Assembly (NCBI GenBank): GCA_013003515.1
Contig: JABDIW010000415.1
Span: 1-22,056, forward strand
Direction of reading: 5' to 3'
DNA: 22,056 nucleotides
Origin: Acidimicrobiia bacterium
GTDB lineage: Bacteria > Actinomycetota > Acidimicrobiia > Spongiisociales > UBA5794
In this document: in pieces, positions 1 through 7,187 of the stretch
Layout of the letters: every line of letters begins with the position of its first letter
Position numbering within the stretch: position 1 is the stretch's first letter
The notes under the pieces: generated by a model
The model's database searches: none
What the model was told of the DNA's origin: nothing
Seen by the model: the letters and a program-made list of their open reading frames with translations, nothing else
Position numbers and translations under genes: made by a program

Positions 1-27
1 TGGCCGGTGGCCGGATGGCCGGACGCG

Positions 28-54
28 AAAACGCGCCCCGGTGACCGGGACGCG
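28..54 (-). terminator. Rho-independent terminator of the small glycine-rich protein gene
   Basis: Read on the minus strand, a CGCG/CGCG and CCCGG/CCGGG stem (32-41 with 45-54, one mismatch, TCA loop) is followed directly by four T residues. It lies about 30 nt downstream of the stop codon of the minus-strand gene at 84-308. The T run is short, so this is a moderate call. Confidence 0.55.
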
Positions 55-83
55 ATTTCGAATTGGCTAGTGGTTGGGTGGGT

Positions 84-308
84 CTAGCCGCCGAGCATGC
101 CGCCGAGCTTGTCGGTGATACCACCGAGCATGCCGCCGTCGTCGCCACCACCCTCGTCGTCGCCGCCGTCCACGAACTTGGCAACCTGGTCGCCGATGGG
201 TCCGGGCAGCTTGTCCTTCATAAAGCCGACCACGGCTTCGATGGCCTTCTGAGCCTGATCGGCCGAGATTCCGGCCTTCTCCTGCACGAGTTCGAGCAGT
301 TTGTCCAT
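84..308 (-). CDS. Small acidic helical protein with Gly-rich tail
   Basis: The product is 74 residues. Residues 1-45 form a predicted helical region with a MDKLLELVQEKAGIS start and a KLPGPIGDQVAKFV segment. The tail (about 47-74) is rich in Gly and Asp and ends in repeated GGMLGG/KLGGMLGG units. The ATG at 308 is preferred over an upstream in-frame start because a strong AGGAGG lies a few bases before it. The pattern resembles small DUF2267/DUF937-like helical proteins of actinobacteria, which have no well-defined activity. The gene is monocistronic, with a hairpin terminator downstream. The function is not known, and the family assignment is a guess from pattern only. Confidence 0.7.
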   Translation of the reverse strand: MDKLLELVQEKAGISADQAQKAIEAVVGFMKDKLPGPIGDQVAKFVDGGDDEGGGDDGGMLGGITDKLGGMLGG

Positions 309-392
309 ACGTCCTCCTGGGATGATGTCTTCTGAGATTAGACACGCACGAACGGGCAAAGTTCTCGGTGGGCGTTTGCTGTGAGCTTGCGG

Positions 393-584
393 CTACGAGG
401 CCCGGCGCAGGTCTTCATCGCGAGCGCCGCGGTCGAACGGCAGGGTCACGAGAAGGCTGGTCGGGCGATACGGACCGTCCATTCCGAGCAGGTCGGACAC
501 GAGAATCCCACGCACGAGGTCGTGGTTGCAGTGGTCCTCGCACCGTCGGTACGGGTCGTCGATATGGTCGAACTCATGGTCCAT
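393..584 (-). CDS. Possible small hypothetical protein (63 aa), Cys/His-containing
   Basis: This is the only coding candidate in the 327-base stretch between the genes at 84-308 and 636-989. Read on the minus strand, most of its codons end in G or C, as in the neighbouring real genes. Near the N-terminus it has an acidic, His-rich stretch and a CEDHC motif that could bind a metal. There is no convincing Shine-Dalgarno sequence before the ATG at 584, and no family is recognised. It may be a chance ORF. Apart from it, I see no RNA gene or repeat in 309-635, only the leader of the 84-308 gene with its AGGAGG. Confidence 0.35.
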   Translation of the reverse strand: MDHEFDHIDDPYRRCEDHCNHDLVRGILVSDLLGMDGPYRPTSLLVTLPFDRGARDEDLRRAS

Positions 585-635
585 ATTCCATGTATCGGCA
601 GGACATCGGCTCGACTTAGGTCTCTGTTGTGTGCC

Positions 636-989
636 TCAGTCCCAGCCGAGCTCGTGGAGGCGTTCGTCGTCGATGCCGAGATGGTGAGCGACCTCGTGGA
701 GAACGGTGGTGCGGACTTCCTGCTCGAGGTCGGAAGTTGACAGGTTCAAGCTCAAGTGGGGCAGGCGGAAGATCACGATGCGGTCGGGGAGGGCCATCGT
801 GTACTCGAAGCCGCGGTCGTGGAGGGAGATGCCTTCGTAGATGCCGAGAATGCCTTCGCCTGCGGGGTCCTGTTCCCGGTTCGGCCGGTCTTCGACAACG
901 ACGACGATGTTGTCGAGCGCATCGAGCACCCAATCGGGCAGCTGTTCGAGTGCCCGGTCGACGAGGTCTTCGAAGCGAGCGCGGTCCAT
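636..989 (-). CDS. Zincin-like metallopeptidase (PF06262 type)
   Basis: The product is 117 residues. The signature is HEVAHHLGIDDERLHELGW at 98-116, containing a HExxH zinc site (His98, Glu99, His102). This is diagnostic of the small actinobacterial zincin-fold 'metallopeptidase family protein' (formerly DUF1025). The N-terminal half has a conserved acidic helix (DRARFEDLVDRALEQLP), and the IYEGISL segment lies at about 50-56. The length is normal for the family. There is no signal peptide, so it is probably cytoplasmic. Substrates of the family are unknown. It is divergent from the SnoaL-like gene, with only 32 bp between the two start codons, so the promoters must overlap. No strong ribosome binding site is visible. 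Confidence 0.85.
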   Translation of the reverse strand: MDRARFEDLVDRALEQLPDWVLDALDNIVVVVEDRPNREQDPAGEGILGIYEGISLHDRGFEYTMALPDRIVIFRLPHLSLNLSTSDLEQEVRTTVLHEVAHHLGIDDERLHELGWD

Positions 990-1021
990 ACCGGCCAGCC
1001 TACGGGGACTAGGTTGGGTCG

Positions 1022-1384
1022 ATGCGAGAGGCCATCGCTTCCTGGGTTCTGCGATACGTCAAGGCGTGGGGGAGTAACCATCCCGACGAGATCGGCAAGC
1101 TCTTCGCCGAAGACGCCCTGTACTACACCGAGCCGTTCGCCGCCCCCTGGGAAGGCCGAACGGCCATCGTGCAGTGGTGGTTGCGCCACCGGGAAGAGCC
1201 GGGAACGTGGGGGTTCCGTTTCGAGATCCTGGGCGTGGACGGCGATGTGGGTTTCGTGCGCGGGTGGGTCGAGTACTCCGACGAATCGGACTACGAGAAC
1301 CTGTGGGTCGTTCGTCTGGATGAGAACGGCGACTGCGTGGAGTTCACCGACTGGTGGATGCGGGTTCCCGACTCAGCGGGCTGA
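1022..1384 (+). CDS. SnoaL/NTF2-like fold protein
   Basis: The product is 120 residues. It shows the layout of the NTF2/SnoaL-like alpha+beta cone: an N-terminal helix (IASWVLRYVKAWGSNHPDEIGKLF), an early strand (DALYYTEPF), a helix ending QWWLRHREEPG, then curved strands (WGFRFEILGVDGDVGFVRGWVEYSD; ENLWVVRLDENG) and an EFTDWWMR end. Proteins of this fold can be polyketide cyclases, isomerases, hydrolases or simple binding proteins, and the substrate cannot be read from the sequence. Its 3' end overlaps the convergent MFS gene by 12 nt. The ATG at 1022 is the first plausible start. Confidence 0.7.
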   Translation: MREAIASWVLRYVKAWGSNHPDEIGKLFAEDALYYTEPFAAPWEGRTAIVQWWLRHREEPGTWGFRFEILGVDGDVGFVRGWVEYSDESDYENLWVVRLDENGDCVEFTDWWMRVPDSAG

Positions 1385-2626
1385 GTCGGCCCGGTCGGGT
1401 TCGGTCACCGTCAGAGAAGCGATACCGATCAGCAGCGGGACCACCGCGAACAGCAGGGCGGTCGTCCGGTACTCGCCGATCCCGCTTCGGACCACTGAGA
1501 ACGCCACCGGGCCGATGGCCGAAGACCCCACCCCGATGAACGTCGAAACTCCCTGAATGGCTCCGATATTGGCGAGCCCAAACCAGCGGGGAAACACGGT
1601 GGCGGCCAGGGGCCGTTGCGCTCCGGCGGCCGCGCCCAACGTGACCGCGTACAGGACTACCTGCCAGCCGGGCTCCACGATTTGAATGAGCACGAGAGCG
1701 GCCGCCAGCAGACCCATGGAGGCAGCCAGGAGAAACCGGACCGCAATCCGGTCCGACAGTGCCCCGACCGCCAGTCCGGCCAGGATCGCCCCGATCACCT
1801 GGGGCAGGAACATCGTGGCTGCTTCGGTTGCCGTCAGCCCTGCTTCGCCGAGGATCGAGATCTGGTGGAAGTTGAGGGCGGTGACGAGCATGGCCGTCGT
1901 CGCCACAGTCAGGCTGAGTAGCCAGAACCGGCTCTCGCCGACGGCTTCCCGGCGCGAGTGCGAGCGCACCGCCATCGAGTCGTCGGCCAGGGGAGGGACG
2001 GGGTCACCGTCGACGTGTTGCCCTACGTGGGCGGGCCGGTCAACGATCCCGAAGTATCCGATCGGTACGACGACGAGCCACACTGCCGCGGCTGCCAGCA
2101 GCCAGGCGGTTCGCCAGCTGTAGGCCTCGATGGCGAGATTGAGGAGGACCGGGGTGAGGGCCATGAGCGCACTGACCGCCGTCATCATCACTCCGAAGAC
2201 AACACCGCGCCGCCGCTCGAACCAGTGCGTGACGGCAACGGTGCTCACGAGTGAGAGAGAGCCCTGACCGAGCCAGCGGATGAGGGTGAACCCGATTGCG
2301 AGTGTCACGAAGCCCCCCACACCGCTCATGACCGTCAGTCCGGCGCCGAACCCGAGGCCGATGAACGTCATGGCGCGGCGGGCCCCGAGGCGGTCGACCC
2401 AGTGGCCGACGGACGGGAGAGCGAGGGCGCCGAGCAGGGTGCCGATGAGATAGGCGGTAGACACCTGCGACCGGGTGAGGCTGAGGTCCTCGATCAACGG
2501 ATCGACGAACACCGAGACACCGATCGTCTGGCCGGGCCCGGTCATGGCCGCGGTAATGGTGGCGAGGACGACGATGCGCCATCCCACGAAGCGGCGGGTG
2601 CGAGGCGGTTGAGTTGTGGGGGTCAT
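1373..2626 (-). CDS. MFS transporter (OxlT/monocarboxylate-like)
   Basis: The product is 417 residues from the ATG at 2626, chosen because GAGGG lies just upstream and the sequence then runs into the first membrane helix. An upstream start at 2668 would add 14 residues. About 12 hydrophobic helices are visible in two halves. A motif-A-like loop (GHWVDRLGARRAM) follows the second helix, and an acidic cytoplasmic linker separates the halves. The pattern (GWRIVVLATIT..., long-chain small residues) resembles the oxalate/monocarboxylate MFS branch, and the substrate is not predictable. It lies outside the tRNA-bounded segment, so a role in product export is possible but not supported by position. 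Confidence 0.85.
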   Translation of the reverse strand: MTPTTQPPRTRRFVGWRIVVLATITAAMTGPGQTIGVSVFVDPLIEDLSLTRSQVSTAYLIGTLLGALALPSVGHWVDRLGARRAMTFIGLGFGAGLTVMSGVGGFVTLAIGFTLIRWLGQGSLSLVSTVAVTHWFERRRGVVFGVMMTAVSALMALTPVLLNLAIEAYSWRTAWLLAAAAVWLVVVPIGYFGIVDRPAHVGQHVDGDPVPPLADDSMAVRSHSRREAVGESRFWLLSLTVATTAMLVTALNFHQISILGEAGLTATEAATMFLPQVIGAILAGLAVGALSDRIAVRFLLAASMGLLAAALVLIQIVEPGWQVVLYAVTLGAAAGAQRPLAATVFPRWFGLANIGAIQGVSTFIGVGSSAIGPVAFSVVRSGIGEYRTTALLFAVVPLLIGIASLTVTEPDRADSAR

Positions 2627-2765
2627 GGTGCCCTCGGGCGGGACGGGGAGCCACTCTACGGCGAGCACGGGGGGTCGTTGGCACTCCCATCGCAGAGCCG
2701 GTCGGCCCTGGTCGGCGGGTGGCCTCCATGGTGAAGTTGTCGAGAGCCACGTAGAAGGAGCAACC

Positions 2766-3020
2766 GTGACGGACGAGAAGGAGACAACCGAGCGCTACGA
2801 GCTCGACGGTGAGGAGGTCCTCGCCAAGATCAAAGAACTGGTGCACGAAGGGAACGTGCGCCGTCTAATCATTACCAGCGACGAGGGCAAGCGGCTCATA
2901 GAGATCCCGCTCACCGTCGGTGTGGTGGGGGCGGTCTTGCTGCCGGTATGGGCCGCCATCGGAGCCATCGCCGCAGTTGTGACCAAGTGCACCGTCGAGG
3001 TCATCCGAACCGAGGATTAG
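2766..3020 (+). CDS. DUF4342 domain protein
   Basis: The product is 84 residues from a GTG at 2766 with AAGGAG six bases upstream, which decides the start over longer in-frame options. The layout is classic DUF4342: a short polar start, an LAKIKELVHEGNVRRLII helix-strand, then EGKRLIEIPLTVGVVGAVLLPVWAAIGAIAAVV (a hydrophobic, probably membrane-inserted segment) and a final TVEVIR strand. The role of the family is unknown. The gene is divergent from the MFS gene, and the 139 bp between them contains no promoter I can call. Confidence 0.85.
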   Translation: MTDEKETTERYELDGEEVLAKIKELVHEGNVRRLIITSDEGKRLIEIPLTVGVVGAVLLPVWAAIGAIAAVVTKCTVEVIRTED

Positions 3021-3042
3021 CAGTGGCGTTGCGACCGACCCC

Positions 3043-3075
3043 TTGAGGTCCCCCGCTCAGCCGGCCCGCTACAAT
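3043..3075 (+). promoter_or_regulatory. Candidate promoter for tRNA-Val
   Basis: A good -10 box, TACAAT, lies at 3070-3075. The best -35-like element, TTGAGG at 3043-3048, is 21 bp upstream, which is longer than the usual 16-18 bp, so the -35 is uncertain. Transcription would start near 3082 and give a leader of about 70 nt before the tRNA. Confidence 0.4.
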
Positions 3076-3085
3076 CCTCGTGCTT

Positions 3086-3098
3086 CCGGGCGCTTAGC
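3086..3098 (+). repeat. 13-nt copy of the tRNA-Val 5' end
   Basis: CCGGGCGCTTAGC at 3086-3098 is repeated exactly at 3150-3162, where it forms the base before the tRNA, its acceptor 5' strand and the start of the D-arm. In the upstream copy the next bases are GGGAA, as if part of the D-arm had been deleted. The short string ACAATCC also precedes both copies (3071-3077 and 3145-3151). It looks like a partial duplication of the tRNA 5' end inside its own leader. Confidence 0.6.
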
Positions 3099-3119
3099 GG
3101 GAACCCTTCGGGGTCCTTG

Positions 3120-3140
3120 GCGGTAGCCTGCGGCTACCGC
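3120..3140 (+). other. Perfect 9-bp hairpin in the tRNA leader
   Basis: GCGGTAGCC (3120-3128) and GGCTACCGC (3132-3140) form a perfect stem with a 3-nt loop. A smaller stem capped by TTCG precedes it at 3100-3116. The stem is followed by five A residues, not T, so it is not a normal intrinsic terminator on this strand. On the minus strand the T run comes before the stem. It may guide processing of the tRNA precursor. Confidence 0.5.
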
Positions 3141-3151
3141 AAAAACAATCC

Positions 3152-3223
3152 GGGCGCTTAGCTCAGCGGGAGAGCGCTGCCTTCACACGGCAGAGGTCAC
3201 TGGTTCGATCCCAGTAGCGCCCA
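3152..3223 (+). tRNA. tRNA-Val (anticodon CAC)
   Basis: The cloverleaf is complete: acceptor GGGCGCT with AGCGCCC, D-arm GCTC/GAGC (3161-3175), anticodon stem CTGCC/GGCAG (3177-3193) with loop TTCACAC and anticodon CAC (3184-3186), and T-arm ACTGG/CCAGT with loop TTCGATC. The discriminator is A at 3223, and CCA is not encoded. The convergent NRPS gene ends only 4 nt away. The 3' end has a second, degenerate copy at 21873-21903. Confidence 0.95.
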
Positions 3224-3227
3224 CGTA

Positions 3228-6200
3228 TCAGGGCACGATGCCTTCGGTCGAGCGGAGCTGCTCGGCCAGGATGGCTGCCATGGCGCCAACATGGGGCTCG
3301 GTGACGATGTTGTCGTCCCCGGTGTGGTGCCCGGGGGTATCCAGAACGACGAGCTTTCCGGCGACCGTCTCCCACTTGGGGATACTGTCGTGAAAGCGGG
3401 TGTCGTCTCCGAGGGCGCGAATGTAGGTCAATGTCCCGGCGTACGGCCCGGATAGCCCGAATCGTTCGGCTTTCAGGCCGATATGGGTGATCCGCTTGGC
3501 GGCCAGACCCGCCGGGAGTGGGCGACCCTGGGCCAGGTAATACCTCCACCGCGGACCGTGCCTGATACGGCCGGCGAGTGCGCGGATGCTCGACCACCAC
3601 CAATCGGCGACGGTGCGCACGCCTTGCCACTTGCCGGCTCGCAGCACTTCGAGTTCCCGAGTCAGGCGGGCCCGCAGTCCGCGGCGGACCGGGTAGACGG
3701 TATCGAGCAAGGCGACGAGTCCCACGGGGTGGCCCTCCCGTTCGAGAATCCGGGCCATCTCAAAGGCAATGAGGCCCCCGGTCGAGTATCCGGCCAGGTT
3801 GATGGGCCCGGGCGGCGGCGCGGCGATGAGCTCGTTGGCATAGCGCCTCGCCATGGCCTCGATCGTGCGGTCCGGCTCCTCGGTGCCTTCGACCCCCCGC
3901 GCCTGAATACCGATGAGGGTCAAGTCGTCGGGGAGGTGTCTGGCGAGCGGCTCATAGGTGAGCACGTTGCCGCCCCCCGGATGGACCAGAAAGAGGGTTT
4001 CGTCGCCCGCCTCGCGGATGGGTACGAACACCGATGCCCGATACTCGCGACGGCCCGGTTCCAGCAGAGTGGCCAACTCGGCGAGCCGGGGAGCTTCGAA
4101 AAGAGCTGCCAGCGGCAAGGAGGTGCCAAACGCGGTGTGGACCGCAGACATGAGGCGAATCGCCAGCAGCGAATGGCCGCCGAGCGCGAAGAAATCGGAG
4201 TCGGCGGCGACGGCTTCCCGATCGACCCCGAGGATGTCCGCCCAGATTGTGGCCAGCTTCCGCTCTGTTTCCGAGTGTGGCGGGACGAACGAGCCCGGGT
4301 CTCCGTCGATGGTTCCTGCCGGGTCCGGTAGGGCACCGGCATTCACCTTTCCGTTCGGGAGCCGGGGAATTTTCTCGATCGGGACGATCAGGTCGGGCAC
4401 CATGAACGCGGGGAGGCTGTCTCGCAGGTGCCGGCGCAGCGTGGCCGTGTCGAGACCGTCACCGGCGAGGACGACGTACGCGACGAGTTGTGCGGCCGCC
4501 CGATCACCGGTGGCCCGACTCGACACCGCCGCCTCGCGGACGTCGGGGTGCGAGCCGAGCGCCGCTTCCACGGCACCGGGCTCGATGCGGTAGCCGCGCA
4601 CCTTCAACTGAACATCGGTACGGCCGAGAAAGAGAAGGGCTCCGTCGGACCGGTAGCACCCGAGGTCGCCGGTCCGGTAGATGCGCTCGACCGTTCCGTC
4701 GATGTCCACCGTGGTGAACCGTTCGGCAGTCAAGTCCGGACGGCCGAGGTACCCGGTGGCGACTCCGGGTCCTGCCACACAGATCTCTCCGACAAACCCG
4801 GGAGCGACCTGCCGTCCGTAATCGTCGAGCAGATAGACCCGGCCACCGGCAATCGGGCGTCCGATCGGCACCGCGTCACCCACGTCGGCCTGCGTCGCCC
4901 GGTGCACGGTGCACCAGACCGTCGCCTCGGTCGGGCCGTACTCGTTGTGAAACTCGGCGTCGGGCACCCGTTCGAGATGCGCCTCGAGCACCGCCGAGGG
5001 ACAGGCCTCGCCGGCCACGATCGCGACCCGCAACGACGAGAGTTGGCCCTCGTCGGCGTGCTCGGCGAGCAGTTGGTACAGCGCCGGGAGACACAGCAGG
5101 TGGGTGACCTTCTGCTCAGATGCCAGCGTCAGCAGCCGGCTGATGTCCTGTTCATGTCCCTGCGCTGGCAGCACGAGGGTGCCGCCGCTGCAGAGGGTCC
5201 AGAAGATCCCGACGACCGAGCTGTCGAACGAGAAGGAAGAGAGCAGCAGGAACCGGTCGACCGGTTGCTTGTAGTGGATGGTGCGAGCGAGGGTCGAGTG
5301 CACGAGATTGGCGTGTGTGACCGCAACCGCTTTCGGGCGCCCGGTCGATCCAGACGTGTGGATGACGTAGGCGAGGTTGGCGGCCGTGAGGGTTGGCGGC
5401 TCCGGCACCTCTGATAGTTCGCCCGCTTCGTCAACGAGGACCGTCGTCGTCGTTCCGGCTATGGCGCCGCGGTGGGAGGTGTCGGTGAGCACGATCTCGA
5501 TGGCGTCGTTGTCGAGCAGACGCTGGATGTGGCTGGGCGGATAGGACGGGTCGAGGGGAACATACGCACCCCCGGCTTTGAGAATGGCGAGCAGGCCGAT
5601 GATCATTTCCGCCGATCTCGGCAGGTAGAGGCCGACGGGTTGGTCGGGGGTAACGCCGGCGGCCTGCAGATGGCCGGCCACACGGTCCGCCGCCCGGTCG
5701 AGATCCCCGTACGAAAGAGCCCGTCCGTCGAACGACACCGCCACGGCCTCCGGTCGGTCGCGGGCGATGTCCTCGATGATGTGGTGGACACACCGGTCCT
5801 CGGCTGTCATGGCCGGTCCGGCGCTCAGCGCATCGAGGCGCGCCTGGTCGTCGGTTTCGAGCAGATCGAACCCGGACAGGCGTTGCTCGGGCGCCTCGGC
5901 AAAGCGACGAAGCACCGTCGTCAACTGAGCGCCCAGGCTCTCGACTGCCGGGGTAGCCAACCGGGCGGTGTCGTACACGAACGTGACGGTCAGCGATTCT
6001 CCCGGTATCGCCAGAACGGCGAGCGGGTAATTGCTCTGTTCCTGGTAGTCCATGTTCACGACCTCGACCCCGACGTCGAGGGCACGGGCCGGTGATGGTG
6101 GATAGTTCTCGAAGACGAAGATGCTCTCGAACAGGGCGTCGCCGGGAGCTGTGTCGCTCCAGCGCTGCACCTCCGCCAGTGAGCATTGCTCGTGGGCGCG

Positions 6201-7187
6201 GGCCTCGACCTGTCGGGATTGGATCCGACGCAGCCAATCACCGAGGGGTCGCTGCGGGTCGACGTCGATGCGAAGGGGGCTCGTGTTGATGAACAGGCCT
6301 ACGCCGCGTTCGCAACCCGGCAACTCGGCGGGCCGGCCGGCGTTCGTGACACCGAAGACGACCTCCCGTTCCCTCGTCCAGCGCGCCAGCAAGAGGGACC
6401 AGGCGCCGACCACCGCCGTGTTGAGGGTCACCTGGTTCTCGCGTGCCATGGCCTCGAGCGATTGGGTGGATGCCACATCGAGGGTGATGGAATGTGAGCG
6501 ATACCCGTGGGAATCGGCGGCAGGGGCGAGACCGGGGACCTCGAGCCGATGAGGCTCTGAGAACCCTTGCAGCCGTTCCCGCCAGAACGCTTCCTCGGCG
6601 GCTTCGTCGCGGGTCGATAGGTGACGAATGAAATTCCGGTACGGGAATGGTGGCGCAGCGGAGGGATCGGTGTCCCGCAGGTGGGCGTCATAGTGCGTCC
6701 ACAGCTCATCGAGGAGCACCTGTGCCGACCATCCGTCGAGGATGGCGTGATGGGTGCTCCAGACCCAGCGCCAGGATTCGTCCCCGGCGCGGATGATCGC
6801 CATGCGTGTGAGCGGGGCGGTGGTGAGATCGAAGCCTCGCCGGCGGTCGGCTGCCAGCAGTTCCTCCATGTTCTGCTCTCGAGCATCGGGCGGTAGGGAA
6901 CTCCAGTCCTCCTCCGTCCACTCCAGGCTTGCCTGCTCCCGTACCACCTGGAGCGGCTCATCGAGCCCGTCCCAGAGGAAGACGGTCCTGAGCATTGCGT
7001 GGCGGGACACGAGATCAGCCCAGGCCGCCTTGAACGCGCCGACGTCGAGCGTGCCGCGGAGCGTGATGTCGATCTGGTTGATGAAGACCCCCGAACCGGG
7101 TTCCGAGATGGTGTGAAACACCATCCCCTGCTGCATCGGCGACAGGGGATAGATGTCCTCGACGTTCTCGAGTCCGGCGACGGTCAT
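3228..7187 (-). CDS. NRPS module 2: C-A-PCP-TE (chain termination)
   Basis: The product is 1319 residues. The condensation domain (about 9-445) has EDIYPLSPMQQGM and an intact HHAILDG at 146-152. Following an epimerase upstream, it should be of the DCL type. The adenylation domain (about 465-955) has HTSGSTGRPK (610-619), NEYGPTE (748-754), YRTGD (837-841) and the A10 lysine Lys947. The specificity residues read by alignment to GrsA are D655 S656 V659 C699 I723 A725 E749 V757 W758 K947 (DSVCIAEVWK). This matches no code I know, but AEV resembles codes for aromatic residues and His. The PCP is around 970-1045 with phosphopantetheine Ser1006 (GGHS). The thioesterase (1050-1319) has GYSTG with Ser1135, a likely Asp1162 and a His near 1287-1288. 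The gene overlaps module 1 by 4 nt (ATGA). The role is to add the last residue and then release the product by hydrolysis or cyclisation. Confidence 0.95.
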   Translation of the reverse strand: MTVAGLENVEDIYPLSPMQQGMVFHTISEPGSGVFINQIDITLRGTLDVGAFKAAWADLVSRHAMLRTVFLWDGLDEPLQVVREQASLEWTEEDWSSLPPDAREQNMEELLAADRRRGFDLTTAPLTRMAIIRAGDESWRWVWSTHHAILDGWSAQVLLDELWTHYDAHLRDTDPSAAPPFPYRNFIRHLSTRDEAAEEAFWRERLQGFSEPHRLEVPGLAPAADSHGYRSHSITLDVASTQSLEAMARENQVTLNTAVVGAWSLLLARWTREREVVFGVTNAGRPAELPGCERGVGLFINTSPLRIDVDPQRPLGDWLRRIQSRQVEARAHEQCSLAEVQRWSDTAPGDALFESIFVFENYPPSPARALDVGVEVVNMDYQEQSNYPLAVLAIPGESLTVTFVYDTARLATPAVESLGAQLTTVLRRFAEAPEQRLSGFDLLETDDQARLDALSAGPAMTAEDRCVHHIIEDIARDRPEAVAVSFDGRALSYGDLDRAADRVAGHLQAAGVTPDQPVGLYLPRSAEMIIGLLAILKAGGAYVPLDPSYPPSHIQRLLDNDAIEIVLTDTSHRGAIAGTTTTVLVDEAGELSEVPEPPTLTAANLAYVIHTSGSTGRPKAVAVTHANLVHSTLARTIHYKQPVDRFLLLSSFSFDSSVVGIFWTLCSGGTLVLPAQGHEQDISRLLTLASEQKVTHLLCLPALYQLLAEHADEGQLSSLRVAIVAGEACPSAVLEAHLERVPDAEFHNEYGPTEATVWCTVHRATQADVGDAVPIGRPIAGGRVYLLDDYGRQVAPGFVGEICVAGPGVATGYLGRPDLTAERFTTVDIDGTVERIYRTGDLGCYRSDGALLFLGRTDVQLKVRGYRIEPGAVEAALGSHPDVREAAVSSRATGDRAAAQLVAYVVLAGDGLDTATLRRHLRDSLPAFMVPDLIVPIEKIPRLPNGKVNAGALPDPAGTIDGDPGSFVPPHSETERKLATIWADILGVDREAVAADSDFFALGGHSLLAIRLMSAVHTAFGTSLPLAALFEAPRLAELATLLEPGRREYRASVFVPIREAGDETLFLVHPGGGNVLTYEPLARHLPDDLTLIGIQARGVEGTEEPDRTIEAMARRYANELIAAPPPGPINLAGYSTGGLIAFEMARILEREGHPVGLVALLDTVYPVRRGLRARLTRELEVLRAGKWQGVRTVADWWWSSIRALAGRIRHGPRWRYYLAQGRPLPAGLAAKRITHIGLKAERFGLSGPYAGTLTYIRALGDDTRFHDSIPKWETVAGKLVVLDTPGHHTGDDNIVTEPHVGAMAAILAEQLRSTEGIVP

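Noticed and set aside
756..1556. Plus-strand open frame of 266 codons across the zincin and SnoaL genes
   Set aside because: It overlaps two recognisable genes in other frames, and its translation is low-complexity and unlike a real protein.
3120..3145. Intrinsic terminator for the NRPS operon or the upstream gene
   Set aside because: The stem is perfect, but the adjacent run is A on the plus strand. On the minus strand the T run precedes the stem, so neither direction has the needed order.
4428..5414. Plus-strand open frame of about 330 codons opposite NRPS module 2
   Set aside because: It is a shadow of the adenylation domain on the minus strand, with low-complexity composition and no family signature.
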